Below, piece by piece: positions 7,968 to 17,465 of a stretch of DNA of 64,000 nt; positions within the stretch are counted from its first letter, which is position 1; the number at the start of each line of letters is the position of its first letter. The translations under genes and the position numbers were made by a program. This stretch comes from Chroococcus sp. FPU101 (GTDB taxonomy: Bacteria; Cyanobacteriota; Cyanobacteriia; Cyanobacteriales; Microcystaceae). The notes beneath the pieces were generated by a model. It worked only from the letters and a program-made list of their open reading frames with translations, made no database searches and was not told where the DNA came from. The stretch is taken from positions 372,001-436,000 of the forward strand of contig NZ_BLJI01000001.1 of NCBI RefSeq assembly GCF_017312365.1. Reading direction: 5' to 3'.

Positions 7968-10211
7968 ATGAGAATTCTGCTGATCGAGGATGATGTTGTT
8001 TTAGCAGATATTTTAGTGCAATCTCTAAAGCGTTTGCGTTATCTAGTGGATGCGGTTGAAGATGGTGAACTGGGATGGGAATATACCCAAAGTGCCTCAT
8101 ATGACCTGATTTTGATGGATGTTGGACTACCGAAACTTGATGGGATTAGTTTATGTGAACGGTTACGTCGTCAAGGATATTCTACACCTATTTTATTGAT
8201 GACGGCTAAAGATGAACAACGCGATCGCATTCGAGGTTTAGATGCAGGGGCCGATGATTATCTGATTAAACCTGTTAACATCGAAGAATTACAGGCTAGA
8301 TTACGGGCTTTACTCAGGCGAGGTGAAGTCAGTCCTAGCACAATTATTGAATTTAGTCAACTGCGACTTGACCCAAAAAGTTGTGAAGTGACTTTTAATC
8401 AAAAACTTCTTTCACTGACACCAAAAGAATACAGTCTTTTAGAACTCTTCATGCGAAATCCTTCACGGGTTTTTAGTCGCGGGCAATTAATAGAACAACT
8501 TTGGAGTTTTGAGGATACACCCCAAGAAGATAGCGTTAAAGCACATATCAAAGGACTCAGACAAAAACTTAAAACAGCAGGTGCGAGAGACTGGATAGAA
8601 AATGTATATGGTTTGGGATATCGTTTTAATCCAAAAGTTGAACAACAAACCTCTATTGAACAAGAATTCCGAGAAAATCAAGAAAAACTCTGGAAGCAAT
8701 ATCTCGGTTTGACGCAACAACGTTTAGACATTCTGCATCATACTGCTTCAAGTCTAGTTAAGGGACAACTTACCTTAGATGAACAAACCGCAGCAAGACA
8801 AGCAGCACATAAATTAGCAGGTGTGTTAGGAATGTTTGAAAGAGAATATGGCAGTGTTTTGGCTAAACAAATCGAAAAAAATTTAGAATCGTCTGATATT
8901 AGCTTACAAACTCAGAAAGTATGCGAATTAATTCAAGAATTAAGTGATTATCTTAATTTAGCGACCGAACCTTCCTTAGAACCTGAACTAGAAACCGTAT
9001 CTAATTATTTTCTGTTAGTCGATACAGATGGTTCTGTGGGAAATGCTGGAGAGTCTTTTTCTCATGTGGTGGGGGGAAGATGGAAAGTCACGACACAACG
9101 AGACGCGCAAACATGGTTACAAAACAATACTTGTGATGGTGTAATTCTAAATTTAGAGCAAAATCAGACGGATTTAAAATTATTATCGGAATTAGCACAA
9201 CGCACCCCACCGATACCCGTACTCGTTTTAATTTCCCATCAAAGCATTATAGATCGAGTGACCATTGCTCAAGCAGGAGGACGAGCTATTTTAACCAAAC
9301 CTGTGACACTAGAAAAAATAGGTCAGGTTTTTTCTCAACTGGTACAGCGTTATCGTTCTCAAAATACTCGCGTTTTAGTTGTCGATGATGATCCTATTTT
9401 ACTGGCTAGTTTACGCCCATTACTCGAACCTTGGGGCATTCAGATGACAGGTTTATCTAACCCGTTAAAGTGTTGGGAAATCTTAGAAACCGTCAAACCA
9501 GACCTTTTGATTTTAGATGTAGAAATGCCGCAACTCAACGGGATAGAATTATGTCAAGTGATTCGGACTGACTCTAATTGGCAAGATTTACCGATTTTAT
9601 TTCTCACCGCACACCAAGAAATCGATACAATACAAGATATATTTAGAGTCGGTGGTGATGATTATATTTTAAAACCTGTGGTTGCTCAGGAATTTCTCAC
9701 ACGGATTACGCAACGTTTAGAAAGAAATCGACTCCTGAAAACTTTATCCTATCGAGATGCAGTTACAGGTTTAATGAATCAACTAAGATCGCATCAAGAA
9801 TTTAAACTTATGTTAGAACAAGCCAAGGAACATCAGCAACCCTTGACCTTTGTTTTATTAAAACTCAGTCAATTACCTCAAATCAATCGAGAATATGGAC
9901 ATGAGGTGGGACATCAGATTTTACTAACATGGAGCAATTTGATCCAGATGACTTTTTCTCGTCTAGAAGATGTGGGATACTGGAATGATGGAGAATTTGC
10001 GATCACAATTCCCAATTTCAGCAAAACTGAAGCACAACAAACGATTGAAGACCTGTTAACCCGTATCCGAAAACAAATTTTTAGTCTATCTAACCAACAA
10101 AAATTACAACCGCTTTGTGATTGGGCAATTGTTGAATATCCAACAGAGGGAACAACGATACAATCACTATATCAAGCTGCTATGGTTATCATTGATCAGA
10201 AGAATCGATGA
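7968..10211 (+). CDS. Multidomain response regulator (REC-wHTH-HPt-REC-REC-GGDEF)
   Basis: A 747-residue regulator. In order: a receiver domain with acidic EDD and phospho-acceptor D51 (LMDVGLPKLDG); an OmpR-type winged helix (LTPKEYSLLELFMRNPSRVFSR to VYGLGYRF); an HPt domain with H281 (AAHKLAGVLG); a degenerate receiver without a clear acceptor; a complete receiver with D517 (LILDVEMPQLNG); and a GGDEF-like domain in which the signature reads NDGEF (about 673-677), so cyclase activity is doubtful. It should bind DNA and also pass phosphate. An in-frame TTG at 7953 is an alternative start. It is followed 13 bases later by the hybrid kinase, so the two are almost certainly partners. Confidence 0.88.
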   Translation: MRILLIEDDVVLADILVQSLKRLRYLVDAVEDGELGWEYTQSASYDLILMDVGLPKLDGISLCERLRRQGYSTPILLMTAKDEQRDRIRGLDAGADDYLIKPVNIEELQARLRALLRRGEVSPSTIIEFSQLRLDPKSCEVTFNQKLLSLTPKEYSLLELFMRNPSRVFSRGQLIEQLWSFEDTPQEDSVKAHIKGLRQKLKTAGARDWIENVYGLGYRFNPKVEQQTSIEQEFRENQEKLWKQYLGLTQQRLDILHHTASSLVKGQLTLDEQTAARQAAHKLAGVLGMFEREYGSVLAKQIEKNLESSDISLQTQKVCELIQELSDYLNLATEPSLEPELETVSNYFLLVDTDGSVGNAGESFSHVVGGRWKVTTQRDAQTWLQNNTCDGVILNLEQNQTDLKLLSELAQRTPPIPVLVLISHQSIIDRVTIAQAGGRAILTKPVTLEKIGQVFSQLVQRYRSQNTRVLVVDDDPILLASLRPLLEPWGIQMTGLSNPLKCWEILETVKPDLLILDVEMPQLNGIELCQVIRTDSNWQDLPILFLTAHQEIDTIQDIFRVGGDDYILKPVVAQEFLTRITQRLERNRLLKTLSYRDAVTGLMNQLRSHQEFKLMLEQAKEHQQPLTFVLLKLSQLPQINREYGHEVGHQILLTWSNLIQMTFSRLEDVGYWNDGEFAITIPNFSKTEAQQTIEDLLTRIRKQIFSLSNQQKLQPLCDWAIVEYPTEGTTIQSLYQAAMVIIDQKNR

Positions 10212-10224
10212 ACTAGGTTAGTGT

Positions 10225-13200
10225 ATGGAGGATTTCAACCATCGCGTCAAACTATTAGAAATCGCCTTAGATGCGATTCCTGATGCTGTAGTATGTTTAA
10301 ACCATCATCATCAGATACAGTGGTGTAATCAAGCTTTTTTGCGGTTAATTGAGCATTCGGGTGATTGTTCTGGCGTTATTTTAAGTGAATTACTGCCTTT
10401 ATCTCAAAATGGACAACAGATAGAAGCAGAAAGTTACTTAGTTGAAGGTTCAGAATATGAATTTCGCAATTTAATCCTACAGTTAACGGCTAAACAGATT
10501 AATCTTTTTGATGAGATAGATTGTATTGTTCTGATTTTGCGCGATATCACCCTAACTAGGCAAACCGAAGCGAACCTGAGAGAAAATGAAGAACGTCTAA
10601 GAACACTAATTAATGCAACACCCGATGTTATTTGTTTTAAAGATGGTGAGGGACGTTGGCAAGATTCTAATCAAGCAAATGTAAAGTTTATTGAACTTGA
10701 AGGGGTAGACTATCAAGGAAAAACCGATGAAGAATTATCGGAGTTTACCGAATTTTATCAAGACTCTTTACGAATGTGTCTAGAAACTGATGAACAAGCA
10801 TGGGAAGCAGGTACTACCCATCGTGTCGAAGAAGTCGTTCATCGTCCTGACGGAACAACAAGAATTCTAGACATGATTAAAGTTCCCTTATTTGATGATG
10901 AGGGACAACGTAAAGCATTAGTGGTCTTAGGACGAGATATCACCGAACGTATTCAAGCAGAAGAAGTCATTCGAGCCCGTGAGGCACAATATCGTGATTT
11001 AGTCCAGACGGCAAACTGTATCATTTTACGGTGGGATACTCAGGGAAATGTTTTATTTTTAAATGAATATGGTCAACGCTTATTCGGTTATACGGTTTCA
11101 GAAATCATCGGAGAAAATGTAGTTGGAACGATTGTTCCAGAAACAGAAACCTCTGGACGAGATTTGGCAGCACTAATGATTGATATCTGTCAGTTTCCAG
11201 AAAAATATATTTTGAATGAGAACGAAAATATTTGTAGAGATGGGAGACGAGTTTGGATAGTTTGGGCTAATAAACCGATTATAGATAGTCAAGGCAATTT
11301 AGTCGAAATTCTATCCGTGGGAACCGATGCAACCGAACGCAAACGAGTTCAAATTGATTTAGAAAAATCTTTATCCTTACAACAAGCGACCTTTGAATCG
11401 ATACAAGAAGGTATCCTTGCTGTTAATTGTAATGGAACGATCGTCAGCTATAACCAACGTTTTTTAAAAATGTGGTCAATTTCACAGTATGTTTTAAATG
11501 AACCAGACCAACACGTCCGTATTCAGTATCTCGCACAACAGTTAAAAGAACCCGAATCATTCTTCCAACGAGTTAGAGAACTATACACAACACCCGAAGC
11601 CGAAAGCTATGATCTACTAGAATTAAAAGATGGTCGAGTCTTTGAGCGTTATTCGTGTCCGCAGCGCATCGGTAAAGAGATTATTGGACGGGTTTGGACA
11701 TTTCGAGATATTACAGCCCGTATTGAAGCAGAAGCCGCCCTAAAAGCCTCAGAAGCCCGTCTGACAATGATTTTAAGTAGTGCGGTTGTCTCAATTAATC
11801 GCTATCGAATTTATCCAAATCGGACTTGGAAAATTGAGTACTATTCCCCTGGGTGTCATTGGATATGGGGTTATTCGGCCGAAGAATTAATGGAAAATCC
11901 TTTTTTGCTACAAGCACGAATCATCCCCGAAGATTGGGACGTTTTGATGCAAAATCTTTTTGAACCTGTTTTTGCCCAACAAAATTATAAACATGAATAT
12001 CGCTATCGTCACCCCGATGGAAATTTACGTTGGATTTCAGTAGACTTTAGTTCCCAAAAAGAGGAAAACTTAAATTATTGGATTGTAACAGCCATTGCTA
12101 CAGACATCACCGAACGCAAAAAAGCAGAAAACGCCTTACGACTTTCTGAAGCAAAATTCCGCGCTTTGTACGAATCTTTAAGTATTGCCATCATTATCGG
12201 CAACGAAACGGCGATTTTTGATTGTAACCGCGCCGCAGAACAGTTATTTGGTTGTTCGCGTCAGGAGATTATCGGCAAACATCCCTCTTTCTTTTCGCCA
12301 TCCCTTCAACCGAATGGACTGGATTCATTTAGTTTAGCAAACCAACAAATTATGACAGCCTTTGAACAAGGTCATCATAGTTTTGAATGGATACACCGTC
12401 GCGCTAATGGTCAAATTTTTCCCGCCAGAATTACCCTCACCGCCGTTAAAGTAGGGGAAAATCAGCTAGTACAGGGCTTAGTCGAAGATTTGACGGAACG
12501 TAAGCAAGTTGAAGCCGAGCTAGGTCAGAGGGCAAAATTAGCCGCTTGTCGAGCAGAAATAGGAAGGACTTTAACCCAAAGTGATGACCTCAGCGCAATT
12601 TTAGATAAATGTGCGAAAGCGATGGTTAAACATCTGGAGGTGACTTGCGTTCGTTTGTGGACATATAATCCAGAAACCCATCTGTTACAGTTACAAGGTA
12701 GTGCGGGTTTAGCTTCAGTCGTGGATTTAATTTATCAAGATATTCCTATTGAAAATATTACCAAAACAGGTTTCTATCCGTCTGATGACCCCGAAGCGTT
12801 ACTGAGAACTTTAGCTAGTATTTATCAAGATTGGGCAACCGAAGAAGCGATGACGGCGTTTACAGGCTATTCTCTGTTTCTAGAAGAACAATTAGTTGGT
12901 ATTTTAGGATTGTTTGCTCGTGAACCTTTAAATCAATCTACTTTGAACGCGCTTAATTTTATTGCCGATGATATGGCGTTAGGAATCCAACGCAAAAAGA
13001 CGGAAGCTGCCTTGAGAGTGGCCAAAGAAATGGCAGAAGCCGCGAATAAAGCCAAAAGTACGTTTTTAGCGAATATGAGTCATGAATTGAGAACACCGCT
13101 TAATACAATTTTAGGCTTTGCTCAACTTTTAAATCGAGATACGGATACTACATCCAGGCAACGAGAAGCGTTAAGAATTATTAACAGCAGTGGGGAACAT

Positions 13201-14436
13201 TTGCTCAGTTTAATCAATGATGTTCTAGAAATGTCGAAAATTGAAGCAGGTCGTATGGTTCTCAATGCACATCCGTTTGACATACTTCAAGTTTTGCACA
13301 CGCTACGGGAAATGTTTGGAGTTCGTGCCAAAGCAAAAGATTTAGCCTTATTTTTTGAATTAGAGCCTAATTTACCTCAATATGTGATTACAGATGAAGG
13401 AAAGTTTCGTCAGGTGTTGCTGAATTTGTTAGGAAACGCGCTTAAATTTACTCAAACGGGGCGAATTACTCTAAAAGCGATACTAAGGGAAAAAATATCC
13501 CACGATCGCATTTTACTCAGTTTTATAGTAGAAGATACAGGTATTGGAATTGCCCCCGACGAGATACAACGCTTATTTGAACCCTTTGTCCAAACCTCTA
13601 GCGGCACACAAGTCAAAGAAGGAACAGGTTTAGGACTCGCTATCAGTCGGCAATATGTCGAGTTGATGGGGGGTGAAATTCAAGCATCTAGCATCATCGG
13701 ACAAGGTTCGGCTTTTTCTTTTACGATCGAGGTCAAATTAGCCGATTCTTCTTTAGTGATTCCCCAAAGAATTGATCAACAAGTTCGACAAATTGCACCC
13801 CATCAGCCGAATTATCGTATTTTGATTGTAGACGATCGCTCCGAAAATCGAGATTTATTAGTACAGCTTTTTAGTCATGTGGGGTTTGAAACCGCAACCG
13901 CAACTAATGGAGAAGAAGCAATAACAATTTGGCAAACATGGCAACCTGATTTAATCTGGATGGATATTAGGATGCCGATTATGGACGGATATCAAGCGAT
14001 TCGGCTGATTCGGCAACAAGAAGCACAATTACAGCCTAAAAAGCCAACTTATATTATTGCCCTAACCGCAAGTGCTTTTGATGAACAACAAGCAGAAATT
14101 TTCAAAGCAGGTGCCGATGATTTTGTTAGTAAACCGTTTCAAGAAGCATTATTATTTGAAAAAATGAGTCAATATTTAAAAGTACGTTATCTGTATACCG
14201 AAGAAAACAGCACAGAACCGAAATCAACCAATTGCATACAAGCTGCCGATTTAAGCGTTATGCCGTCAGAATGGAAACAGCAATTACATCAAGCGGCTAT
14301 GAGAGTTAATGGGAAAATAATTCAACAACTTATCGCAGAAATTCCCGAAAAACAAAGCAATTTAGCTCAATCCTTAACAGAATTAGTTAATCAATTTCGC
14401 TTTGATGTCATTGTCGAATTAACCCAACAAGTTTAA
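10225..14436 (+). CDS. Multi-PAS/GAF hybrid histidine kinase
   Basis: A 1403-residue hybrid sensor kinase without evident membrane segments. Six PAS/PAC units occupy about 1-760, each ending in a D[IA]TER-type PAC tail. A GAF domain lies at about 770-930. The HisKA box SHELRTPLNTILGF has the phospho-accepting His at 953. The HATPase has NLLGNALKFT, DTGIGI and GTGLGLAIS. A C-terminal receiver has D1247 (WMDIRMPIMDG) and the KPF lysine. The last 60 residues are helical but show no HPt-type histidine motif. The ligands of the PAS and GAF domains are unknown. It is adjacent to the HPt-containing regulator, which can take phosphate from D1247. Confidence 0.9.
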   Translation: MEDFNHRVKLLEIALDAIPDAVVCLNHHHQIQWCNQAFLRLIEHSGDCSGVILSELLPLSQNGQQIEAESYLVEGSEYEFRNLILQLTAKQINLFDEIDCIVLILRDITLTRQTEANLRENEERLRTLINATPDVICFKDGEGRWQDSNQANVKFIELEGVDYQGKTDEELSEFTEFYQDSLRMCLETDEQAWEAGTTHRVEEVVHRPDGTTRILDMIKVPLFDDEGQRKALVVLGRDITERIQAEEVIRAREAQYRDLVQTANCIILRWDTQGNVLFLNEYGQRLFGYTVSEIIGENVVGTIVPETETSGRDLAALMIDICQFPEKYILNENENICRDGRRVWIVWANKPIIDSQGNLVEILSVGTDATERKRVQIDLEKSLSLQQATFESIQEGILAVNCNGTIVSYNQRFLKMWSISQYVLNEPDQHVRIQYLAQQLKEPESFFQRVRELYTTPEAESYDLLELKDGRVFERYSCPQRIGKEIIGRVWTFRDITARIEAEAALKASEARLTMILSSAVVSINRYRIYPNRTWKIEYYSPGCHWIWGYSAEELMENPFLLQARIIPEDWDVLMQNLFEPVFAQQNYKHEYRYRHPDGNLRWISVDFSSQKEENLNYWIVTAIATDITERKKAENALRLSEAKFRALYESLSIAIIIGNETAIFDCNRAAEQLFGCSRQEIIGKHPSFFSPSLQPNGLDSFSLANQQIMTAFEQGHHSFEWIHRRANGQIFPARITLTAVKVGENQLVQGLVEDLTERKQVEAELGQRAKLAACRAEIGRTLTQSDDLSAILDKCAKAMVKHLEVTCVRLWTYNPETHLLQLQGSAGLASVVDLIYQDIPIENITKTGFYPSDDPEALLRTLASIYQDWATEEAMTAFTGYSLFLEEQLVGILGLFAREPLNQSTLNALNFIADDMALGIQRKKTEAALRVAKEMAEAANKAKSTFLANMSHELRTPLNTILGFAQLLNRDTDTTSRQREALRIINSSGEHLLSLINDVLEMSKIEAGRMVLNAHPFDILQVLHTLREMFGVRAKAKDLALFFELEPNLPQYVITDEGKFRQVLLNLLGNALKFTQTGRITLKAILREKISHDRILLSFIVEDTGIGIAPDEIQRLFEPFVQTSSGTQVKEGTGLGLAISRQYVELMGGEIQASSIIGQGSAFSFTIEVKLADSSLVIPQRIDQQVRQIAPHQPNYRILIVDDRSENRDLLVQLFSHVGFETATATNGEEAITIWQTWQPDLIWMDIRMPIMDGYQAIRLIRQQEAQLQPKKPTYIIALTASAFDEQQAEIFKAGADDFVSKPFQEALLFEKMSQYLKVRYLYTEENSTEPKSTNCIQAADLSVMPSEWKQQLHQAAMRVNGKIIQQLIAEIPEKQSNLAQSLTELVNQFRFDVIVELTQQV

Positions 14437-14535
14437 ACGGGGTTACGTCTGGCCAGATCTCACAAATGCCTCAAGAATTGTTATATTTAAAATCTGTAAG
14501 CAGATTGTATAGGCGTGAGGCTGCTCCAAAAACTT

Positions 14536-15075
14536 ATGAACTTAAAAAAAGTTTTATCTAAAGGTTTAATCGCTACCCTAGTTCTAGCAGGTTCTCTCAT
14601 GGCTGGATTTCAGGCTATCACTTGGGCGAATGGTAACTCCGGTTTAACCATCTTTAGTGGTGTTGACCGCAAAGATATTCTAGATTATTATTTACAGTTT
14701 GGCGGTCGTCCTAATCAATGGGAGCGTTATAAATTGTATATCCCTGCCAAAAAAATGACCCAAGGTGCATCGACCTTTTTTATTTCCTATCCAGATTATT
14801 TTAATGGCCGCTTTGATACTGATAAAGTAGAAGTTAGAGTGGGTCGTGAATCACTTCCTCTCAAAGAGGTTATTTGGGATCAAGAAAGCAGAGTTTTAGA
14901 GATTAGTTTGGCTAAACCCATTGAAGCAAGCACTAGAGTAGAATTAGTTCTCTCTAATGTGAGAAATCCTGATTTTGGAACTTATTATCTTGTGGGAGAT
15001 GTTTTAGCGGCGGGTGATATTCCAGTACGTTTGTACTTAGGTACTTGGATTGTCAGTATCGATCCTGGAAGCTAA
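14536..15075 (+). CDS. Secreted DUF2808 protein
   Basis: About 179 residues. An N-terminal signal sequence (KKVLSKGLIATLVLAGSLMA, cleavage near TWA-NG) precedes a DUF2808 domain with YKLYIPAKKM, ISYPDYFNGRFD and VRVGRESLPLKEV. DUF2808 is a cyanobacterial family of exported proteins without a proven function. A GTG at 14515 is in frame but would place charged residues before the signal peptide, so the ATG at 14536 is preferred. It lies 99 bases behind the kinase gene with no strong terminator between, so it may be an output of, or cotranscribed with, the signalling genes. Confidence 0.83.
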   Translation: MNLKKVLSKGLIATLVLAGSLMAGFQAITWANGNSGLTIFSGVDRKDILDYYLQFGGRPNQWERYKLYIPAKKMTQGASTFFISYPDYFNGRFDTDKVEVRVGRESLPLKEVIWDQESRVLEISLAKPIEASTRVELVLSNVRNPDFGTYYLVGDVLAAGDIPVRLYLGTWIVSIDPGS

Positions 15076-15240
15076 AAAAACGACAAATCAGCACCAATTA
15101 TAATTAGATTCAAGCGGCGTTAAATATCTTAAATTGCTACTTTTCTAGTTGCTACCGTAATAACACTCATATGCTCTATTGTGAACGAAATGGTAGTCTA
15201 AGAAAAGAATTAAATCGAACTTTTGCCGTGTCCCTTCTTT

Positions 15241-15897
15241 ATGCCCTTATTAATCTTAATTGCTGATGATGATGCTGGAATTCGCTTGGCGGTAAAAGAT
15301 TATCTTGAACTGGCTGGCTACTCTGTAATTACGGCGGGAAACGGGCTAGAAGCCTTAAACTTGCTTGAAAGTTATCACCCTCACCTTTTAATCTCTGATA
15401 TCAAAATGCCGAAAAAAGACGGCTACGAACTCGTTTTCCAAGTTCGCCAACGTCCTGAATTTAGACTTTTGCCTGTAATTTTTCTTACTGAACGAAGCAA
15501 TACCCAAGAACGTATTAAAGGCTATCAAGTAGGCTGTGATATCTATTTACCGAAGCCCTTTGAAATGGAAGAATTAAAGGCGGTGATTCGGAATTTATTA
15601 GAAAGATTACAAATGATGCAAGCGGAATGGCGATATCAAGAAAAAGAGTTCACACCGCATTCTGAATCATCAAACTCTACAGTAGCAACACTGCTTAAAG
15701 TACTGGATTTAACCCAACGCGAACAACAAGTTTTAATCTTCATTACTGAAGGTCTTTCTAATGTAGATATCGGACACCAGCTTCATTTAAGCCCCCGAAC
15801 CGTTGAGAAATATGTTAGTAGTTTATTAAGAAAAACGGCTACAAGTAATCGTGCTGAATTAGTCCGTTTTTCCCTAGAACATCATTTAGTAGAGTGA
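15241..15897 (+). CDS. rre1: LuxR-type response regulator Rre1/Ycf29
   Basis: A 218-residue regulator with an N-terminal receiver (IADDDAGIRLAVKDYLELAG, phospho-acceptor D53 in SDIKMPKKDG) and a C-terminal LuxR helix-turn-helix (LTQREQQVLIFITEGLSNVDI, LSPRTVEKYVSSLLRK). The segment GYQVGCDIYLPKPFEMEEL, including the cysteine, matches the Ycf29/Rre1 lineage that is found in cyanobacteria and some algal plastids. There Rre1 works with Hik2/Hik34-type kinases in stress and redox gene control. An upstream in-frame start at 15223 would add six residues; I chose the ATG at 15241. The 3' end overlaps the convergent DUF2127 gene by 12 bases. Confidence 0.85.
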   Translation: MPLLILIADDDAGIRLAVKDYLELAGYSVITAGNGLEALNLLESYHPHLLISDIKMPKKDGYELVFQVRQRPEFRLLPVIFLTERSNTQERIKGYQVGCDIYLPKPFEMEELKAVIRNLLERLQMMQAEWRYQEKEFTPHSESSNSTVATLLKVLDLTQREQQVLIFITEGLSNVDIGHQLHLSPRTVEKYVSSLLRKTATSNRAELVRFSLEHHLVE

Positions 15898-16380
15898 ATC
15901 ACTGGTCAGATTTTTTTTCGGTTCATTAGCTAATTTTTTGGACTTGCGAAAATAATAAATTAGGTAGACTAAAATAAGAACATTAATGATAAAAATAGCA
16001 AATTTGATGAGAGTAAATCCTTTGCTTAACTCATAAATTTCAAGAGGGATGCTGATACTGACTAAACCAATCACTAACAACTCAGCCCAAGCTTTTTCAT
16101 ACCATAACCCAATCGCTTCAACGGCAGTAACAACAGCATAAAGACTCGTTACAATACCCGTTAATTCTAAGGTTCTAGGTTGAGTACTAATCGCTTTCTT
16201 TAAAAGCCATTCGAGAAAAATTAATTTGTCTTCCAACATATAAGTCTCAGATAAATTGATGAGTAACTGTTGTTGGAAAGAAAGAAACAATAAACTAATT
16301 GCTGTCACGGTCAAAAGGACGGCCGCTAAACCTTTATAAATGACAATTGCAATAATTCCAGGCGAACGTTTAATTTGCAC
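15886..16380 (-). CDS. DUF2127 membrane protein
   Basis: A 164-residue membrane protein of the DUF2127 family with four likely transmembrane segments: IIAIVIYKGLAAVLLTVTAI, LTGIVTSLYAVVTAVEAIGL, ELLVIGLVSISIPLEIY and FAIFIINVLILVYLIYYF. It ends in a basic cytosolic tail (RKSKKLANEPKKN). The start is GTG at 16380 with AGGA just upstream. Function is unknown. The 12-base tail-to-tail overlap with rre1 means that transcripts of the two genes are complementary at their ends. Confidence 0.75.
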   Translation of the reverse strand: MQIKRSPGIIAIVIYKGLAAVLLTVTAISLLFLSFQQQLLINLSETYMLEDKLIFLEWLLKKAISTQPRTLELTGIVTSLYAVVTAVEAIGLWYEKAWAELLVIGLVSISIPLEIYELSKGFTLIKFAIFIINVLILVYLIYYFRKSKKLANEPKKNLTSDSLY

Positions 16381-16532
16381 TCAATCCTCAAATGAATAGA
16401 AGTTTTTAAGAATAGCCTACTGTTGAAATTTTATCATTATGATTGAAGGATCTAACTTCTATTTTGCCAAGATTAACCTAAAAATGGGTCTTTAAAAATC
16501 TCATTTAACATTAACGACCCGAAAACGAGATA

Positions 16533-17465
16533 ATGAATAGTAATCATCTTCTTTTCGGTTTTATGAAAACGATCGTCAATACCTACTACTGGAATAACTA
16601 TCGCTGTTCCTATACCTATAATACTAACGATATCAGAACAGATGAGCGTTTAACCCTCGTTTTACTGCATCCTATCGGTGTTGGTTTATCGGGAGTGTTT
16701 TGGCATCGTTTCATTCAAGCATGGTTTAAGAAGGGTTTAGCTTATCCTATTTATAACCCTGATTTACTTGGTTGTGGTAGTAGTGATATGCCGCCACTTG
16801 CCTATTATCCCGAAGATTGGGGCGAACAGTTAAAGGATTTTATCGAAAATAACGTCAAAAAACCAGTAATATTAGTCGTACAAGGAGCATTATTTCCCGT
16901 AGCGATAAAATTACTGCAAAAATCACCTAATTTAATTAAAGGTGTCGTCTTGTCTGGCCCTCCTGCTTGGCGTACCATAACAGAAGCGAGTAACCCTCTA
17001 CAACAAAAATTAGTCTGGAATTTATTTTTTAATTCTCTTGCTGGAAAAGCTTTTTATCAGTATGCGCGTCGTCGTGAATTCTTAAAATCTTTCTCAAAAC
17101 GTCAATTATTCGCAAATGCAGCAGATATTGATGATGAATGGTTAGATTTTTTGCAAAAAGGTGCAACAAATTTGAATAGTCGTTATGCAGTCTTCTCCTT
17201 TTTAGCAGGATTTTGGCGCGAAAACTATGGTGGGGCAATTTCTGCTATTTCTCAACCAACTTTAGTCGTATTTGGTGAACAAGCGTCAAGTATTGGAAAA
17301 GAGGGAAAAGTAGAAAGTCCCGATGAACGGTTAGAAAACTATTTAGAACATCTTCCTCATGGACAGGGTGTTAAAATTACAGGGCGTAATGTTTTACCTT
17401 ATGAGTCTACAGAAGAATTTGTTACGGTTGTCGAAGAGTTTGTCAAAAGTTTAAGTGAATCTTAA
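16533..17465 (+). CDS. Alpha/beta-hydrolase fold protein without the usual nucleophile
   Basis: A 310-residue protein with the alpha/beta-hydrolase layout: VLLHPIGVGLSG (oxyanion strand), PDLLGCGSSDMP, and a late VVFGEQASS strand. At the nucleophile elbow, where hydrolases have G-x-S-x-G, it reads VVQGALFPVA, so serine is missing. It therefore may be non-catalytic or use another residue. No signal peptide is visible. An internal ATG at 16563 is an alternative start. It converges on the O-antigen-ligase-like gene and overlaps it by four bases. Confidence 0.75.
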   Translation: MNSNHLLFGFMKTIVNTYYWNNYRCSYTYNTNDIRTDERLTLVLLHPIGVGLSGVFWHRFIQAWFKKGLAYPIYNPDLLGCGSSDMPPLAYYPEDWGEQLKDFIENNVKKPVILVVQGALFPVAIKLLQKSPNLIKGVVLSGPPAWRTITEASNPLQQKLVWNLFFNSLAGKAFYQYARRREFLKSFSKRQLFANAADIDDEWLDFLQKGATNLNSRYAVFSFLAGFWRENYGGAISAISQPTLVVFGEQASSIGKEGKVESPDERLENYLEHLPHGQGVKITGRNVLPYESTEEFVTVVEEFVKSLSES

